NCBI GenBank assembly: GCA_016875015.1
Contig: VGSJ01000027.1
Span: forward strand, 1 to 32,826
Length of the DNA stretch: 32,826 nt
Source: Deltaproteobacteria bacterium
GTDB taxonomy: Bacteria; Desulfobacterota; Desulfobaccia; Desulfobaccales; 0-14-0-80-60-11
Direction of reading: 5' to 3'
Shown here piece after piece: positions 21,990 to 30,474 of this stretch; within the stretch, counting starts at the first letter, position 1, and every line of letters starts with the position of its first letter. The position numbers were made by a program, and so were the translations under genes. The notes under the pieces are model-generated. The model did not search any database and was not told where the DNA came from. It was given only the letters and a program-made list of their open reading frames with translations.

Positions 21990-24803
21990 TTGCCTCATCG
22001 CCAAAACCTGAGATCATCCGGCGCACAATTGATGCGCGGTTTTCGGCTGTGCGCCTGGCCCCTATTGGCAGTAGCCGTGGTCCTGGCCGTGGCGTCAGTT
22101 TATTATACCGTTACGAACTTGACCATTCGCACCAGCCGCAACGACCTGGTGGCCAGCAATCAGCGCCTGGTCCAACAGACCGAAAAGATGGACAAGGCCT
22201 TTGGGGGCCGGGATGGGATGGTGGTGGTGGTGGAGAATGGGCATCCCAAGCGGGCCGTCAAGTTCGCCAATGACCTGGCCGCCGAGTTGCGGCGCTATCC
22301 GGACCACTTTCCCGAACTCTTCTATCACGTCGATCCGGAAAGACTAAAACGCTCGGCCCTGCTCTATCTGGACCCCCCGGACCTTGACAAGATCAAAGAC
22401 AGTCTCCTGAAACAGGAAGACCTGTTGTCGAGCTTGGCCGCCAACCCGCGCCTGACCACTTTTTACGGGCTGGTGAATGACCGGATCGCCCGGGCCATGA
22501 TCGGCGAGCTCTTCACCGGGTTCCTGGCAGAAAAGGAAAAGCCGGAACTGCCGGACCTGTCCCTGCTGAACACTTCCCTCCGGGGGCTCTCTGCCAGCCT
22601 GGAAGGCCGCCAGTCCCAGGAATCCTTGTTTAGCAGCTTTTTCCCCAAGGAATTGAATGATCTTGAGGGCGCCGGTTACTTTTTTACGGAAAATGACAAA
22701 TTCCTCTTGTTTCTGGTGACCCCGAAAGGCGACGGGTACGCCTCCCGCGGCCAGGACCTGGCCCTCCTCAGGAAGGTGGTGGATCAGGTCAAAGCCCGGT
22801 ACCCCGGCCTGGAGGCGGGGGTGACCGGCCCCGACGCCCTGGAAGCCGACGAAATGAGCAGCGCCATGAAAGACATCACCCTGGCCACCTGGTTATCCCT
22901 GGCCGGCCAGTTGGGACTGCTGCTCCTGTTTCTCCGGAGTCTGAGGCGCACCCTGGTGGAGGGGTTGGTGCTGGTTCTGGGTATGTGCTGGACCTTTGGG
23001 CTGGTCACCCTGGTGGTGGGCCACCTGAACCTCCTCTCCCTGATCTTCGCGCCCCTGATGCTGGGCCTCACCATCGACTACGGCATCCATTGGTTTTGCC
23101 GCCTGGAAGAGGAGGAGCGCGCCGTCGGGCAAGGCAGCATCACGGCTTTAACCTGCACATTTCAACGGGAAACGCCGGGGATTATTTATGCGGGATTGGC
23201 CGCCACCGTCTCCTTTGTGCCCCTGGCCTTCGTGGGCTTCAAGGGCCTGGCGGAATTGGGCCTGATCCTGGCCATGGGCATCCTGGTGATGCTTACGGCC
23301 ACTTTGACCCTGCTGCCGGCCCTGGTGATCATTACGGAAAAATACGCCGCCGGGGAGGGCGCCGAAGCATGCGCCCCACAACCCAAGCCGTTTCTCCAAC
23401 TGGCCTGGCGCCGGCCCGGCCTGTTGGCCGCCTCAGGGGTGGTGATTGTCGCCCTGGGCGGCGTCAGCCTTCAGGCGGTCAAGTTCGATCTGAATCCGCT
23501 GCATCTGCAGAATCCCGAGACGGAATCGGTGGTGTGGGAGTACAAGCTCATTGAGGATTCCAAATATTCCACCTCCTACGGCGCCCTGGCTACCGCCTCC
23601 CTGGAGGAGTTGGCGGCCCGGACCGAGGCCCTGAAACGGCTGCCCACGGTGTCTCACGTGGAATCGGTCCTCTCCTTTCTGCCTCAACAGGTGGAGGCCA
23701 AGCGTCTGCTCCTGACCGAAATGCAGCCGGTCCTCCATACCATCACCTTCCCCCGGGTCCCGGCGGGACCGGCTGAACCCCAGGCACTGGCTGCGATCTT
23801 GGGCCGGATCAATTTCAAAGTGGCTGAAGCCGCCAAAAATCTCGGGAACGATCAGGCCGCTACCCGGAAACAGGTGGAGGAAACCCACCGGCTCATTAAT
23901 AAGATTATTCCTCTACTCCAGGCGGGCGACCCGCACGCGTCCAGGCGTCTGGATGAGTATGGCCGGTATTTTTTCTCGGATTTGCGAGACACCTGGGACC
24001 TGTTCCGGGGCTATGTGGACACGGGGTTGACGACACCCCCTCCCACCCTGGCGGACTTGCCCCAACCGGTGCGGCAGCGCTTCATCAGCTCTGATGGCAC
24101 CTACCTCATCCGGGTCTTTCCCTCTGAGGACACCTGGAATTTCGGGCCTCTGAAACGGTTTGTCCAAAGCCTCTGGACTGTCGACCCCAATGCCGTGGGC
24201 GACCCGGTCCTCCTTTATAGCTTTACCCTGGGTTTCCGCAATTCCATCCTCTGGGCCGCGGGCATGGCCCTGTTGGCCATCACCGTCATGCTGGTGCTCT
24301 TATTCCGCAGCTTGAGAATGGCCATGCTGGCCCTGATCCCCCTGGTGGTGGGCACCGGCCTGACGGTCAACTTGATGTGGCTGCTGAACCTCCCCTTCAA
24401 CCAGGCCAACGTCCTCTTCGTGCCGTTGATCTTGGGGGAGGGGATCGAATTCGGGATCATCATTTTGGCCCGGTGGCGCCAGGAGGAATCGGCTCGGGCC
24501 ATCACCCTGCCCGCCAGCACCGCCAAAGGGGTGGCCCTGGCGGCCTTGACCACCGCCGTGGGGTTCGGCAGTTTGATGGTATCGGGGCATCAGGGGACCT
24601 TCAGTCTGGGGCTCCTGGCCACGGTAGGCAGCCTCAGCGTGCTCCTGGCCTCGTTGAGCATCCTGCCGGCCTTCCTCAGGTTGGTAGAAAGAACTTACCG
24701 GCGCCAACCCGCGTTCCAGCCTTACTTCACCCTGGGGCGGTGGTTACCCTACCGGATAAGGAAGAAAGACCATGAAAAAGCCGCTCTGGATCTGGATAAT
24801 TAG
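21990..24803 (+). CDS. RND/MMPL-superfamily transporter, HpnN-like
   Basis: This 937-residue inner-membrane protein has the duplicated RND layout. TM1 (about 20-42) is followed by a large periplasmic domain, a five-to-six helix bundle (about 290-455, with GLTIDYGIHWFCRLEEEE carrying the membrane Asp), a second periplasmic domain and a second bundle (about 745-905, PLILGEGIEFGIIILARWRQEES). Length and the neighbouring MlaC-type gene fit HpnN, an RND protein that moves hopanoids to the outer membrane in other bacteria. No squalene-hopene cyclase or other hopanoid gene is in the window, so the cargo could be another lipid. It starts at TTG with AGAGGA just upstream; ATG 22032 is a fallback. The 3' end overlaps the MlaC-like gene by 32 bases. 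Confidence 0.82.
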   Translation: MPHRQNLRSSGAQLMRGFRLCAWPLLAVAVVLAVASVYYTVTNLTIRTSRNDLVASNQRLVQQTEKMDKAFGGRDGMVVVVENGHPKRAVKFANDLAAELRRYPDHFPELFYHVDPERLKRSALLYLDPPDLDKIKDSLLKQEDLLSSLAANPRLTTFYGLVNDRIARAMIGELFTGFLAEKEKPELPDLSLLNTSLRGLSASLEGRQSQESLFSSFFPKELNDLEGAGYFFTENDKFLLFLVTPKGDGYASRGQDLALLRKVVDQVKARYPGLEAGVTGPDALEADEMSSAMKDITLATWLSLAGQLGLLLLFLRSLRRTLVEGLVLVLGMCWTFGLVTLVVGHLNLLSLIFAPLMLGLTIDYGIHWFCRLEEEERAVGQGSITALTCTFQRETPGIIYAGLAATVSFVPLAFVGFKGLAELGLILAMGILVMLTATLTLLPALVIITEKYAAGEGAEACAPQPKPFLQLAWRRPGLLAASGVVIVALGGVSLQAVKFDLNPLHLQNPETESVVWEYKLIEDSKYSTSYGALATASLEELAARTEALKRLPTVSHVESVLSFLPQQVEAKRLLLTEMQPVLHTITFPRVPAGPAEPQALAAILGRINFKVAEAAKNLGNDQAATRKQVEETHRLINKIIPLLQAGDPHASRRLDEYGRYFFSDLRDTWDLFRGYVDTGLTTPPPTLADLPQPVRQRFISSDGTYLIRVFPSEDTWNFGPLKRFVQSLWTVDPNAVGDPVLLYSFTLGFRNSILWAAGMALLAITVMLVLLFRSLRMAMLALIPLVVGTGLTVNLMWLLNLPFNQANVLFVPLILGEGIEFGIIILARWRQEESARAITLPASTAKGVALAALTTAVGFGSLMVSGHQGTFSLGLLATVGSLSVLLASLSILPAFLRLVERTYRRQPAFQPYFTLGRWLPYRIRKKDHEKAALDLDN

Positions 24804-25368
24804 CCTGGCCCTGGCCGCCTTCTGGGGATGGACTTTGCCGGCGCGGGCGGAAACCCCCACCGCTTACGTGCGAGGTATCTTGGACCAGGTGATGGGAATC
24901 CAAAATGCCCCGGCCCTGTCCACCCAGGCCCGGGCCCAGGCCATCCGCAAGATAATCGAAGGCAACTTCGATTTTGCCATGATGGCCAAAGACTCCCTGG
25001 GGCCGGCCTATGAGCGCCTCAGCGGCGGCCAGCGGCAGGAATTCACCCGTACCTTCAGCAATCTGTTCCAGGACTCTTACGCCCGCCTGGTCCTCAACTT
25101 CTTGAAAAAGGAAAACATCCAGTACGGCCGGGAACTCCCGGAAGGCGATAAAGCCCGGGTGGACACCGCCATCGTTCGCACCAATGAGAACATCCCGGTA
25201 ACTTACCTGATGCACGCGGCCCCCCAGGGATGGATTCTCTACGACGTTATGGTGGACGGGGTCAGCATCCTGCAAAACTACAAGACCCAGTTCGCCCAGG
25301 TCATTCGGACCAAGTCTTTCGAGTTTCTCCTGAATAAAATGCAAGAACAGCGCCGGGCTATTCAATAA
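24772..25368 (+). CDS. MlaC/Ttg2D-family periplasmic lipid-binding protein (HpnM-like)
   Basis: This 198-residue soluble periplasmic protein has a signal peptide (about 1-26, cleaved after ARA). The rest matches the Tgt2/MlaC family: an early helix (YVRGILDQVMGI), FDFAMMAKDSLGPAYERLSGGQRQEFTRTFSNLF, a Tyr/Leu-rich middle, and the closing strands GWILYDVMVDGVSILQNYKTQF. MlaC proteins carry one phospholipid between membranes; HpnM is the version beside HpnN. It overlaps the RND gene by 32 bases, with GGAAGAAAG before its ATG, so expression is coupled. It is the only MlaC-family protein here, while MlaEFD lie 6 kb upstream on the other strand. Either system could use it. Confidence 0.87.
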   Translation: MKKPLWIWIISLALAAFWGWTLPARAETPTAYVRGILDQVMGIQNAPALSTQARAQAIRKIIEGNFDFAMMAKDSLGPAYERLSGGQRQEFTRTFSNLFQDSYARLVLNFLKKENIQYGRELPEGDKARVDTAIVRTNENIPVTYLMHAAPQGWILYDVMVDGVSILQNYKTQFAQVIRTKSFEFLLNKMQEQRRAIQ

Positions 25369-25563
25369 CTTGCCGCAGGCGGGCTGCCAGCCGCACTTAT
25401 TCACAAATAAGTTAATATAATTAACATGTTGCTTGCTTAGCCTGAAAATTGCTTCACGATCTTAAAGCGCGTTTGGGAGCAAGCCGAGCGCCGGGTTAGC
25501 TCCAGGCAGACCAGGTTAACAACGCATCTTTGCTCACCAATGACATGATTTTGCAAAAAAGTA

Positions 25564-25591
25564 TTGAGAGTTTTTCATTTACAATTATAAT
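25564..25591 (+). promoter_or_regulatory. Sigma-70 promoter of the polysaccharide export gene
   Basis: TTGAGA (25564-25569) is 16 nt from a perfect TATAAT (25586-25591). Transcription would begin near 25598, which places the TTG codon at 25595 outside the message and supports the downstream TTG at 25649 as the start. Confidence 0.6.
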
Positions 25592-25648
25592 AGGTTGAAA
25601 GATGGGAAAAATTGGCGGATCCAAGTAACCCCAGGGGAGGGTGCTCAT

Positions 25649-26284
25649 TTGATTAGATTGCCTTCGCAAGTAAACTGGAAATGGGTGATTGGCAGCCTGG
25701 GAGTGGTGCTCAGCCTGGTGGTGATGTGTGGCTGCACCTCGCCGGGGAGCCATCTTACCGAGGCCCAGGCCGTGGCTGCGGCAGTTGCCGCTCCCGATCA
25801 GGACAAGTATCTCCTGGGACCGGAAGATGCCATTGAAATTTCCGTCTGGAAAGAACCAGACCTGACCAAGCAACTGGTCGTGCGGCCGGACGGTAAGATT
25901 ACCTACCCCTTAATCGGGGAGGTGCAGGCCGCCGGGCGCACCGTCAAGCAACTCCAGGAAGAGATCTTAAAACGTCTGGAAAAGTTTGTCACGGACGCGC
26001 ATGTGACCGTCATCCTGCTCAAGGCCCAGAATTATAAGGTCTATGTCACCGGAAAGGTCAACAAGCCGGGAGAATTCTTGACCGGCAAGCCCGTCAACGT
26101 GATGCAGGCCATCTCCATGGCGGGCGGCCTGACGCCCTTCGCCTCGCCCGGATCGATCATGGTCCTCCGGACCATGGGCGGTAAGGAGGAATTTTTCCCC
26201 TTCAATTACAAAGAGGTGGCCAAGGGCCAATTCTTGGAGCAGAACCGGATGCTGTTGCCGGGAGATGTGGTGGTAGTGCCCTAA
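25649..26284 (+). CDS. Wza-like polysaccharide export lipoprotein (XrtA/PEP-CTERM type)
   Basis: This outer-membrane lipoprotein belongs to a capsule or exopolysaccharide secretion channel. The 211 residues have a hydrophobic signal with lipobox VVMCGC. The Poly_export domain follows (YLLGPEDAIEISVWKEPDLTKQLVVRPDG and YPLIGEVQAAG) and then one SLBB domain (VYVTGKVNKPGEFLTGKPVNVMQAISMAGGL). It is shorter than E. coli Wza (about 380) and lacks its extra domains, like the export proteins of exosortase-linked loci. The start is TTG 25649: GGGGAGGG lies 7 nt upstream and the predicted transcription start (about 25598) excludes the earlier TTG at 25595. First gene of the polysaccharide locus; the beta-barrel gene follows after 22 bp. 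Confidence 0.86.
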   Translation: MIRLPSQVNWKWVIGSLGVVLSLVVMCGCTSPGSHLTEAQAVAAAVAAPDQDKYLLGPEDAIEISVWKEPDLTKQLVVRPDGKITYPLIGEVQAAGRTVKQLQEEILKRLEKFVTDAHVTVILLKAQNYKVYVTGKVNKPGEFLTGKPVNVMQAISMAGGLTPFASPGSIMVLRTMGGKEEFFPFNYKEVAKGQFLEQNRMLLPGDVVVVP

Positions 26285-26306
26285 CTGAAAGGAAAATAGG
26301 GAATTT

Positions 26307-27509
26307 ATGGGCGCTATAATCTGGGTGGGGCTGGCAATATTCATCGGCATGTGGACCACCAACCTCGCGGTTGCGGCTGACTGGTCCCTGGTGCCCTCGG
26401 TGACTCAGAAATCCGAGTTTAACAGCAATATAAACATGACTTATGGCAGCCCGCTCAGCGACTATATTTTTACCTTGACGCCGGCCGCGGACTTCAACTA
26501 CACCACGGAAATCACTCAGTTACAGGGCCATTTGGCGTTAAGTGGCCAGCATTACATAACTAATAGCAATCTCGACCATATCGACCAGAATTACCAGATC
26601 AATGGGAAATATCAGGCAACTCCTAAAGTCAATCTGTCGTTGAACACCTCTTATATTGTCGATAGCACCTTGATGCAGGAATTGCTGACTTCCGGTCTGG
26701 TTATGGGCCGCTCCCCGCGCACCTCCTTCATGGCAAACCCAGGAGTGACGTACAATATCACCGAACGCCTGTTGGGCACGGTGAACTATAACTTTAGTAG
26801 AGTCCTCTACCAGCGTCCCCAGTTCACGGATTATACGACCCATCAAATAGGATTGACCTTTAATTACTTGATGAAAAATGAAAAGACCACCCTCACCAAT
26901 ACCAATATTGTCCGGGAAACACTCTATCCAGGAGGTAACAGCTACAAAACTCTGGGGATTTACCTGGGAGGCAACCATAAATTCAGTGAAAACTGGGAGT
27001 TCAATCTCTTGTCTGGCCTGAACATCAATAAGTCTGACTTTGACACCCAAGTGCAGGATGTTTCCCAGTTTCCCTTCTTTATCTCGGTACAGCAAAAGAG
27101 AGTCACCCACACCAAAGGGACTCCATTCTTTAATGTGTCCACCAAGCGCCGCTGGACCAATTTGAGTTTAACGGCCGGATTTTCCCGGGATCAAAACGCC
27201 TCAGCTTACGGGTATGTCACCAATTTCAGTCGCGTTTACGCTTCTTTGGCGTACAACTTTACGGAGCGCTTGACCGGAAATTTGGGGGGCGCTTATTCTT
27301 TGAGTACGCAGGCTTCTCAGGCGAATAGTTTGGACAATAACTATTATAATGTCACCGCGCAGTTGGCTTATAAAATTACCGAAAAATTCTCAGTAACGCC
27401 CGGTTACAGATTTAGCCAATCCGATAATGTCACCGCGGCGCAGTCTGCGCATGCTCATTCCGCCTATGTGATGTTAAGTTATGCCTATCCGATCCATTTC
27501 CAGAAATAA
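26307..27509 (+). CDS. Outer-membrane beta-barrel protein of the polysaccharide locus
   Basis: This 400-residue protein has a signal peptide (about 1-23, ending AVAA). The mature part is made of alternating polar/hydrophobic strands rich in Asn, Thr, Ser and Tyr (e.g. GTVNYNFSRV, SLAYNFTERLTGNLGGAYSL, FSVTPGYRFSQSDNV) and ends with a Tyr-rich strand, as in outer-membrane barrels. The C-terminal residue is Lys rather than the usual Phe, after AYPIHFQ. It resembles the barrel proteins that accompany exosortase-type polysaccharide loci, where they probably form the outer-membrane exit. It is less GC-rich than its neighbours. The exact family is not certain. Confidence 0.75.
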   Translation: MGAIIWVGLAIFIGMWTTNLAVAADWSLVPSVTQKSEFNSNINMTYGSPLSDYIFTLTPAADFNYTTEITQLQGHLALSGQHYITNSNLDHIDQNYQINGKYQATPKVNLSLNTSYIVDSTLMQELLTSGLVMGRSPRTSFMANPGVTYNITERLLGTVNYNFSRVLYQRPQFTDYTTHQIGLTFNYLMKNEKTTLTNTNIVRETLYPGGNSYKTLGIYLGGNHKFSENWEFNLLSGLNINKSDFDTQVQDVSQFPFFISVQQKRVTHTKGTPFFNVSTKRRWTNLSLTAGFSRDQNASAYGYVTNFSRVYASLAYNFTERLTGNLGGAYSLSTQASQANSLDNNYYNVTAQLAYKITEKFSVTPGYRFSQSDNVTAAQSAHAHSAYVMLSYAYPIHFQK

Positions 27510-27559
27510 AGCCGGCTTTTTAGGCAATAGCGCTCGTCCATCTCATTTTCGCGGGTTTG

Positions 27560-27565
27560 TATAAT
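27560..27565 (+). promoter_or_regulatory. Perfect -10 hexamer before the isomerase gene
   Basis: TATAAT preceded by TTTG lies 26 bp upstream of TTG 27592. No convincing -35 is present at 16-18 nt. The same 10-mer TTTGTATAAT occurs before the chain-length gene (28610-28619). Confidence 0.35.
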
Positions 27566-27591
27566 TCATTGAAATCGGTTATCTTTTAAAT

Positions 27592-28584
27592 TTGAACCAG
27601 AGCGATCATACCAAGGATTGGCGGGAAATCGCCCGGGCGGTGCTGAAAGTCGAGGCTCAAGCCCTAACTGCGGCGGCGGATCGTCTGGATCATAACTTGG
27701 CCGAAGCGGTGGAGCTGCTGCTGCGACATGACGGTAAGGTCGTGGTCAGCGGCATCGGCAAATCCGGCCACATCGGTCAGAAAATCGCCGCCACCCTGGC
27801 CAGCACGGGCGCCCCGGCGGTGTTTCTCCATGCCGCTGAGGCCGTGCATGGCGATTTGGGGATCTATACCCCGGGCGACCCCAGTATCTTGATCTCCAAA
27901 AGCGGCAGCACCGCGGAATTGCTGCGGTTAATCCCCGTGTTACGGCAATTCCGGTCGCCGTTGATCGCCATCGTGGGGAACCTGAACTCACCCATGGCCA
28001 AACAGGCTGATGTGGTTCTGGATGCCCGGGTGGAACGGGAGGCTGATCCCCTGAACCTGGCGCCTACCTGCAGCACCACCGTGGCCTTAGCTCTTGGGGA
28101 TGCCTTGGCGGTAGCCTTGATGATGGCCCGACGTTTTACCGATCAAGATTTCGCCCGTTACCACCCCGCCGGCCAGTTGGGGCGCAATTTATGGTTGAAA
28201 GTGGCGGATGTCATGCACGAAAATGATGCCGTGGCCTGGGTTAAGCCGGATACCCCCCTGCGCCAGGTAATCATTGCCATGTCCCAGCGCCCCTTAGGGG
28301 CGGCGTGCGTCGTGGATGAAGCTTTTCAGTTGCTGGGGATTATCACTGACGGTGACTTGCGGCGGGCTCTCCTGACCCATGAAGATATCCGTCTTCTCCA
28401 CGCCTCCGAATGCATGATGCGGCAACCAATTACCATCACCCCGGAGGCCAGCCTCAGGGATGCCGCCCGGCTGATGGAAGATCGCCCCTCGCAGATCTCC
28501 GTCCTCCCGGTAGTGGACCCGGGCCGCCAACGCTGTCTGGGGTTAATCCGGATCCATGATATTTATCAACCGGAATTAATCTAA
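27592..28584 (+). CDS. Arabinose-5-phosphate isomerase (KpsF/KdsD/GutQ family)
   Basis: It interconverts ribulose-5-phosphate and arabinose-5-phosphate, the first step toward Kdo for lipopolysaccharide or capsule. In the 330 residues, a SIS domain (about 35-175) contains the signature VSGIGKSGHIGQKIAATLASTG, then HAAEAVHGDLG and ISKSGSTAEL. Two CBS domains (about 205-330) follow: VADVMHENDAVAWVKPDTPLRQ and MMRQPITITPEASLRDAARLM. Length and order match KdsD. It starts at TTG 27592 with only a weak ribosome binding site; no better start keeps the N-terminal helix. It sits inside the polysaccharide locus, unlike the usual place in Kdo/LPS gene clusters, which suggests a Kdo-containing polymer or just shared regulation (inference). 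Confidence 0.9.
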   Translation: MNQSDHTKDWREIARAVLKVEAQALTAAADRLDHNLAEAVELLLRHDGKVVVSGIGKSGHIGQKIAATLASTGAPAVFLHAAEAVHGDLGIYTPGDPSILISKSGSTAELLRLIPVLRQFRSPLIAIVGNLNSPMAKQADVVLDARVEREADPLNLAPTCSTTVALALGDALAVALMMARRFTDQDFARYHPAGQLGRNLWLKVADVMHENDAVAWVKPDTPLRQVIIAMSQRPLGAACVVDEAFQLLGIITDGDLRRALLTHEDIRLLHASECMMRQPITITPEASLRDAARLMEDRPSQISVLPVVDPGRQRCLGLIRIHDIYQPELI

Positions 28585-28613
28585 GGACTGGATAGGGCTC
28601 AACGCACGATTTG

Positions 28614-28619
28614 TATAAT
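28614..28619 (+). promoter_or_regulatory. Perfect -10 hexamer before the chain-length gene
   Basis: TATAAT within TTTGTATAAT lies 31 bp upstream of ATG 28651 in the 66-bp gap after the isomerase. The -35 region is not recognisable. The shared 10-mer with the kpsF-like gene suggests a common promoter design in this locus. Confidence 0.35.
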
Positions 28620-28650
28620 AAGTAACCTCGGCACCTGAGAGGGCCAAAAT

Positions 28651-30405
28651 ATGCAACCTAATGAAACAGCAGATATCGGTCAATATATAACTATTCTGAA
28701 AAGCAGGAAAAAGTACTTTATTATTCCGGCCGTAGTGGTGTTGGTGGCAGCTATTCTGGTAGCCCGGCTCTTGCCGTCCATCTACCAATCGAGTTCGACC
28801 ATTTTAATCGAGGAACAGCAGATTCCCCAGGAGTTTGTCAGATCCACGGTGACCGGCTTTGCGGATCAGCGGATCCAGAGCCTGACCCAGCAGATTCTCT
28901 CCCGGGTCAAGCTCGGGGAAATTATCAAGCAATTTAACCTCTACCCGGAAATGCGGGAAAAATTCACCCGGGAAGAGATCCTCGAGAAGATGCGCGATGA
29001 TATTAAGCTGGATACAATCAGCGCCGATATAGCAGATAGAAAGGGAGGACGACGGCCCACCCAGGCAGCGGTAACCATTGCCTTCTCCATCTCGTATCGC
29101 GGCAAGGACCCGGGTACGGTGCAAAAAGTTTCGGGAACCTTAGCCTCCCTTTATTTGGAGCAAAACCTCAAGATCCGGGAGGCCCAGGCCCAATCCACCA
29201 CCCAATTCCTGGAAGCGGAATTAAAGCAATTGCAGGAGCGCATCAAAGTCCTGGGGGAAAAGATCACCGCCTTCAAAGGGCAGCACGAGGGTTTGCTCCC
29301 GGAACAGCAGAGCTTCAACCGGGAACAAGCGGCGCGGTTGGAGATGGAAATCAAACAACTGGATAATACCGCCCGCAATGCCGAGGAGCGGAAGAACTAT
29401 CTGGAAGGACAGATCGCCACGGTGAGTCCGGATTCTACCTTCACCGGCAGTCCCGGGGAAAGGGTTATGGGCCCGGCCGACCGTCTCAAGGCTCTGGAAG
29501 TGTCCCTGGCCGACCTCCGGTCCAAGTTTGCTCCCGACCATCCTGATATCCGCAAGGTTCTTAGGGAAATCGCCGAACTAAAAAGATTGTCGGGCGCAAC
29601 TGACGGTAGCATGGTGGCGCGGCGCAAAAAGCTCGCCCAGCTCAAAACAGAATTGGCCGAGAAGCAGGGAAAATATTCCGACCAGCATCCGGAAGTTAAA
29701 AAGCTGAAAAACGAGATCGCCCTCCTTGAACAAGAACCCAAATCAGTTTCTGGTCCTAAACCGGTAACCGAAGCGGAGAACCCGGCGTATATCTCTCTTG
29801 CCATCCAGATTAAGAGTGCGGAGACTGATATCAGCGCTTTTCGCAGGCAGCAATCGGAGTTAAAAGATAAACAGCAGATGTACCGGCAGCGTCTCGAAGC
29901 CGCGCCCAAGGTGGAGCAGGAATACCTGGCGCTGGCGCGGGATTATCAAAACGCCCATTCCAAGCACCAGGAGGTCATGAATAAAATCCTGGAGGCGCGC
30001 ATTTCCGAAGGCATGGAAGAACATCAGAAAGGGGAGAAATTCACCCTTATCGACCCGGCGAGTTTCCCTGAAAAACCGGTGTCGCCGAAAAGGTGGTTGA
30101 TATTTTTGGCTGGGGTCATCATGAGCCTGGGGGCGGGGTTGGGTGCCGTGGCTCTCGCCGAGCACGTCGACCGCTCGGTAAAAAGCAGCGACGAACTGGC
30201 CCGGCTCACCGGCCTGCCGGTCCTGGGATCGATCATTCGCATGCAGACCAGCGAAGATATCACCCGGGCCCGCCGGAAACGGCAATTGATCTGGGGGGTC
30301 ACCGGTTTATCCCTGGTTATGGGACTGGCCCTCTTCCACTTTTTTTATATGGACCTCTGGGTGCTCACTGCCAGGTTGCTGCGTCTGGCGGATAAATATA
30401 CCTGA
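28651..30405 (+). CDS. Wzz-like polysaccharide chain-length/co-polymerase protein (PEP-CTERM type)
   Basis: This inner-membrane protein controls polymer length and links synthesis to export. In the 584 residues, a Wzz-type N-terminus (YITILKSRKKYFIIPAVVV, TM1 about 24-45, then YQSSSTILIEEQQIP) is followed by a long periplasmic coiled-coil region (about 170-450). A second membrane helix (about 472-495) and a third near the end (about 545-570, LIWGVTGLSLVMGLALFHFF) follow. The extra C-terminal helix and the absence of a kinase domain are typical of chain-length proteins in exosortase (XrtA/PEP-CTERM) polysaccharide loci, where the kinase is a separate gene, as here. ATG 28651 has GAGAGGG about 7 nt upstream. 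Confidence 0.86.
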   Translation: MQPNETADIGQYITILKSRKKYFIIPAVVVLVAAILVARLLPSIYQSSSTILIEEQQIPQEFVRSTVTGFADQRIQSLTQQILSRVKLGEIIKQFNLYPEMREKFTREEILEKMRDDIKLDTISADIADRKGGRRPTQAAVTIAFSISYRGKDPGTVQKVSGTLASLYLEQNLKIREAQAQSTTQFLEAELKQLQERIKVLGEKITAFKGQHEGLLPEQQSFNREQAARLEMEIKQLDNTARNAEERKNYLEGQIATVSPDSTFTGSPGERVMGPADRLKALEVSLADLRSKFAPDHPDIRKVLREIAELKRLSGATDGSMVARRKKLAQLKTELAEKQGKYSDQHPEVKKLKNEIALLEQEPKSVSGPKPVTEAENPAYISLAIQIKSAETDISAFRRQQSELKDKQQMYRQRLEAAPKVEQEYLALARDYQNAHSKHQEVMNKILEARISEGMEEHQKGEKFTLIDPASFPEKPVSPKRWLIFLAGVIMSLGAGLGAVALAEHVDRSVKSSDELARLTGLPVLGSIIRMQTSEDITRARRKRQLIWGVTGLSLVMGLALFHFFYMDLWVLTARLLRLADKYT

Positions 30406-30474
30406 TCATCGAGAGCTGGGGGGAGCTCAGCCCGTGATTAATTTAACCAATCATAACCATAGGAAGCCAACACA

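Noticed and set aside
25438-25453. Sigma-54-like TAGCCTG-N4-TTGCT before the polysaccharide locus
   Set aside because: The first G of the invariant GG is A, and a good sigma-70 promoter lies closer to the gene.
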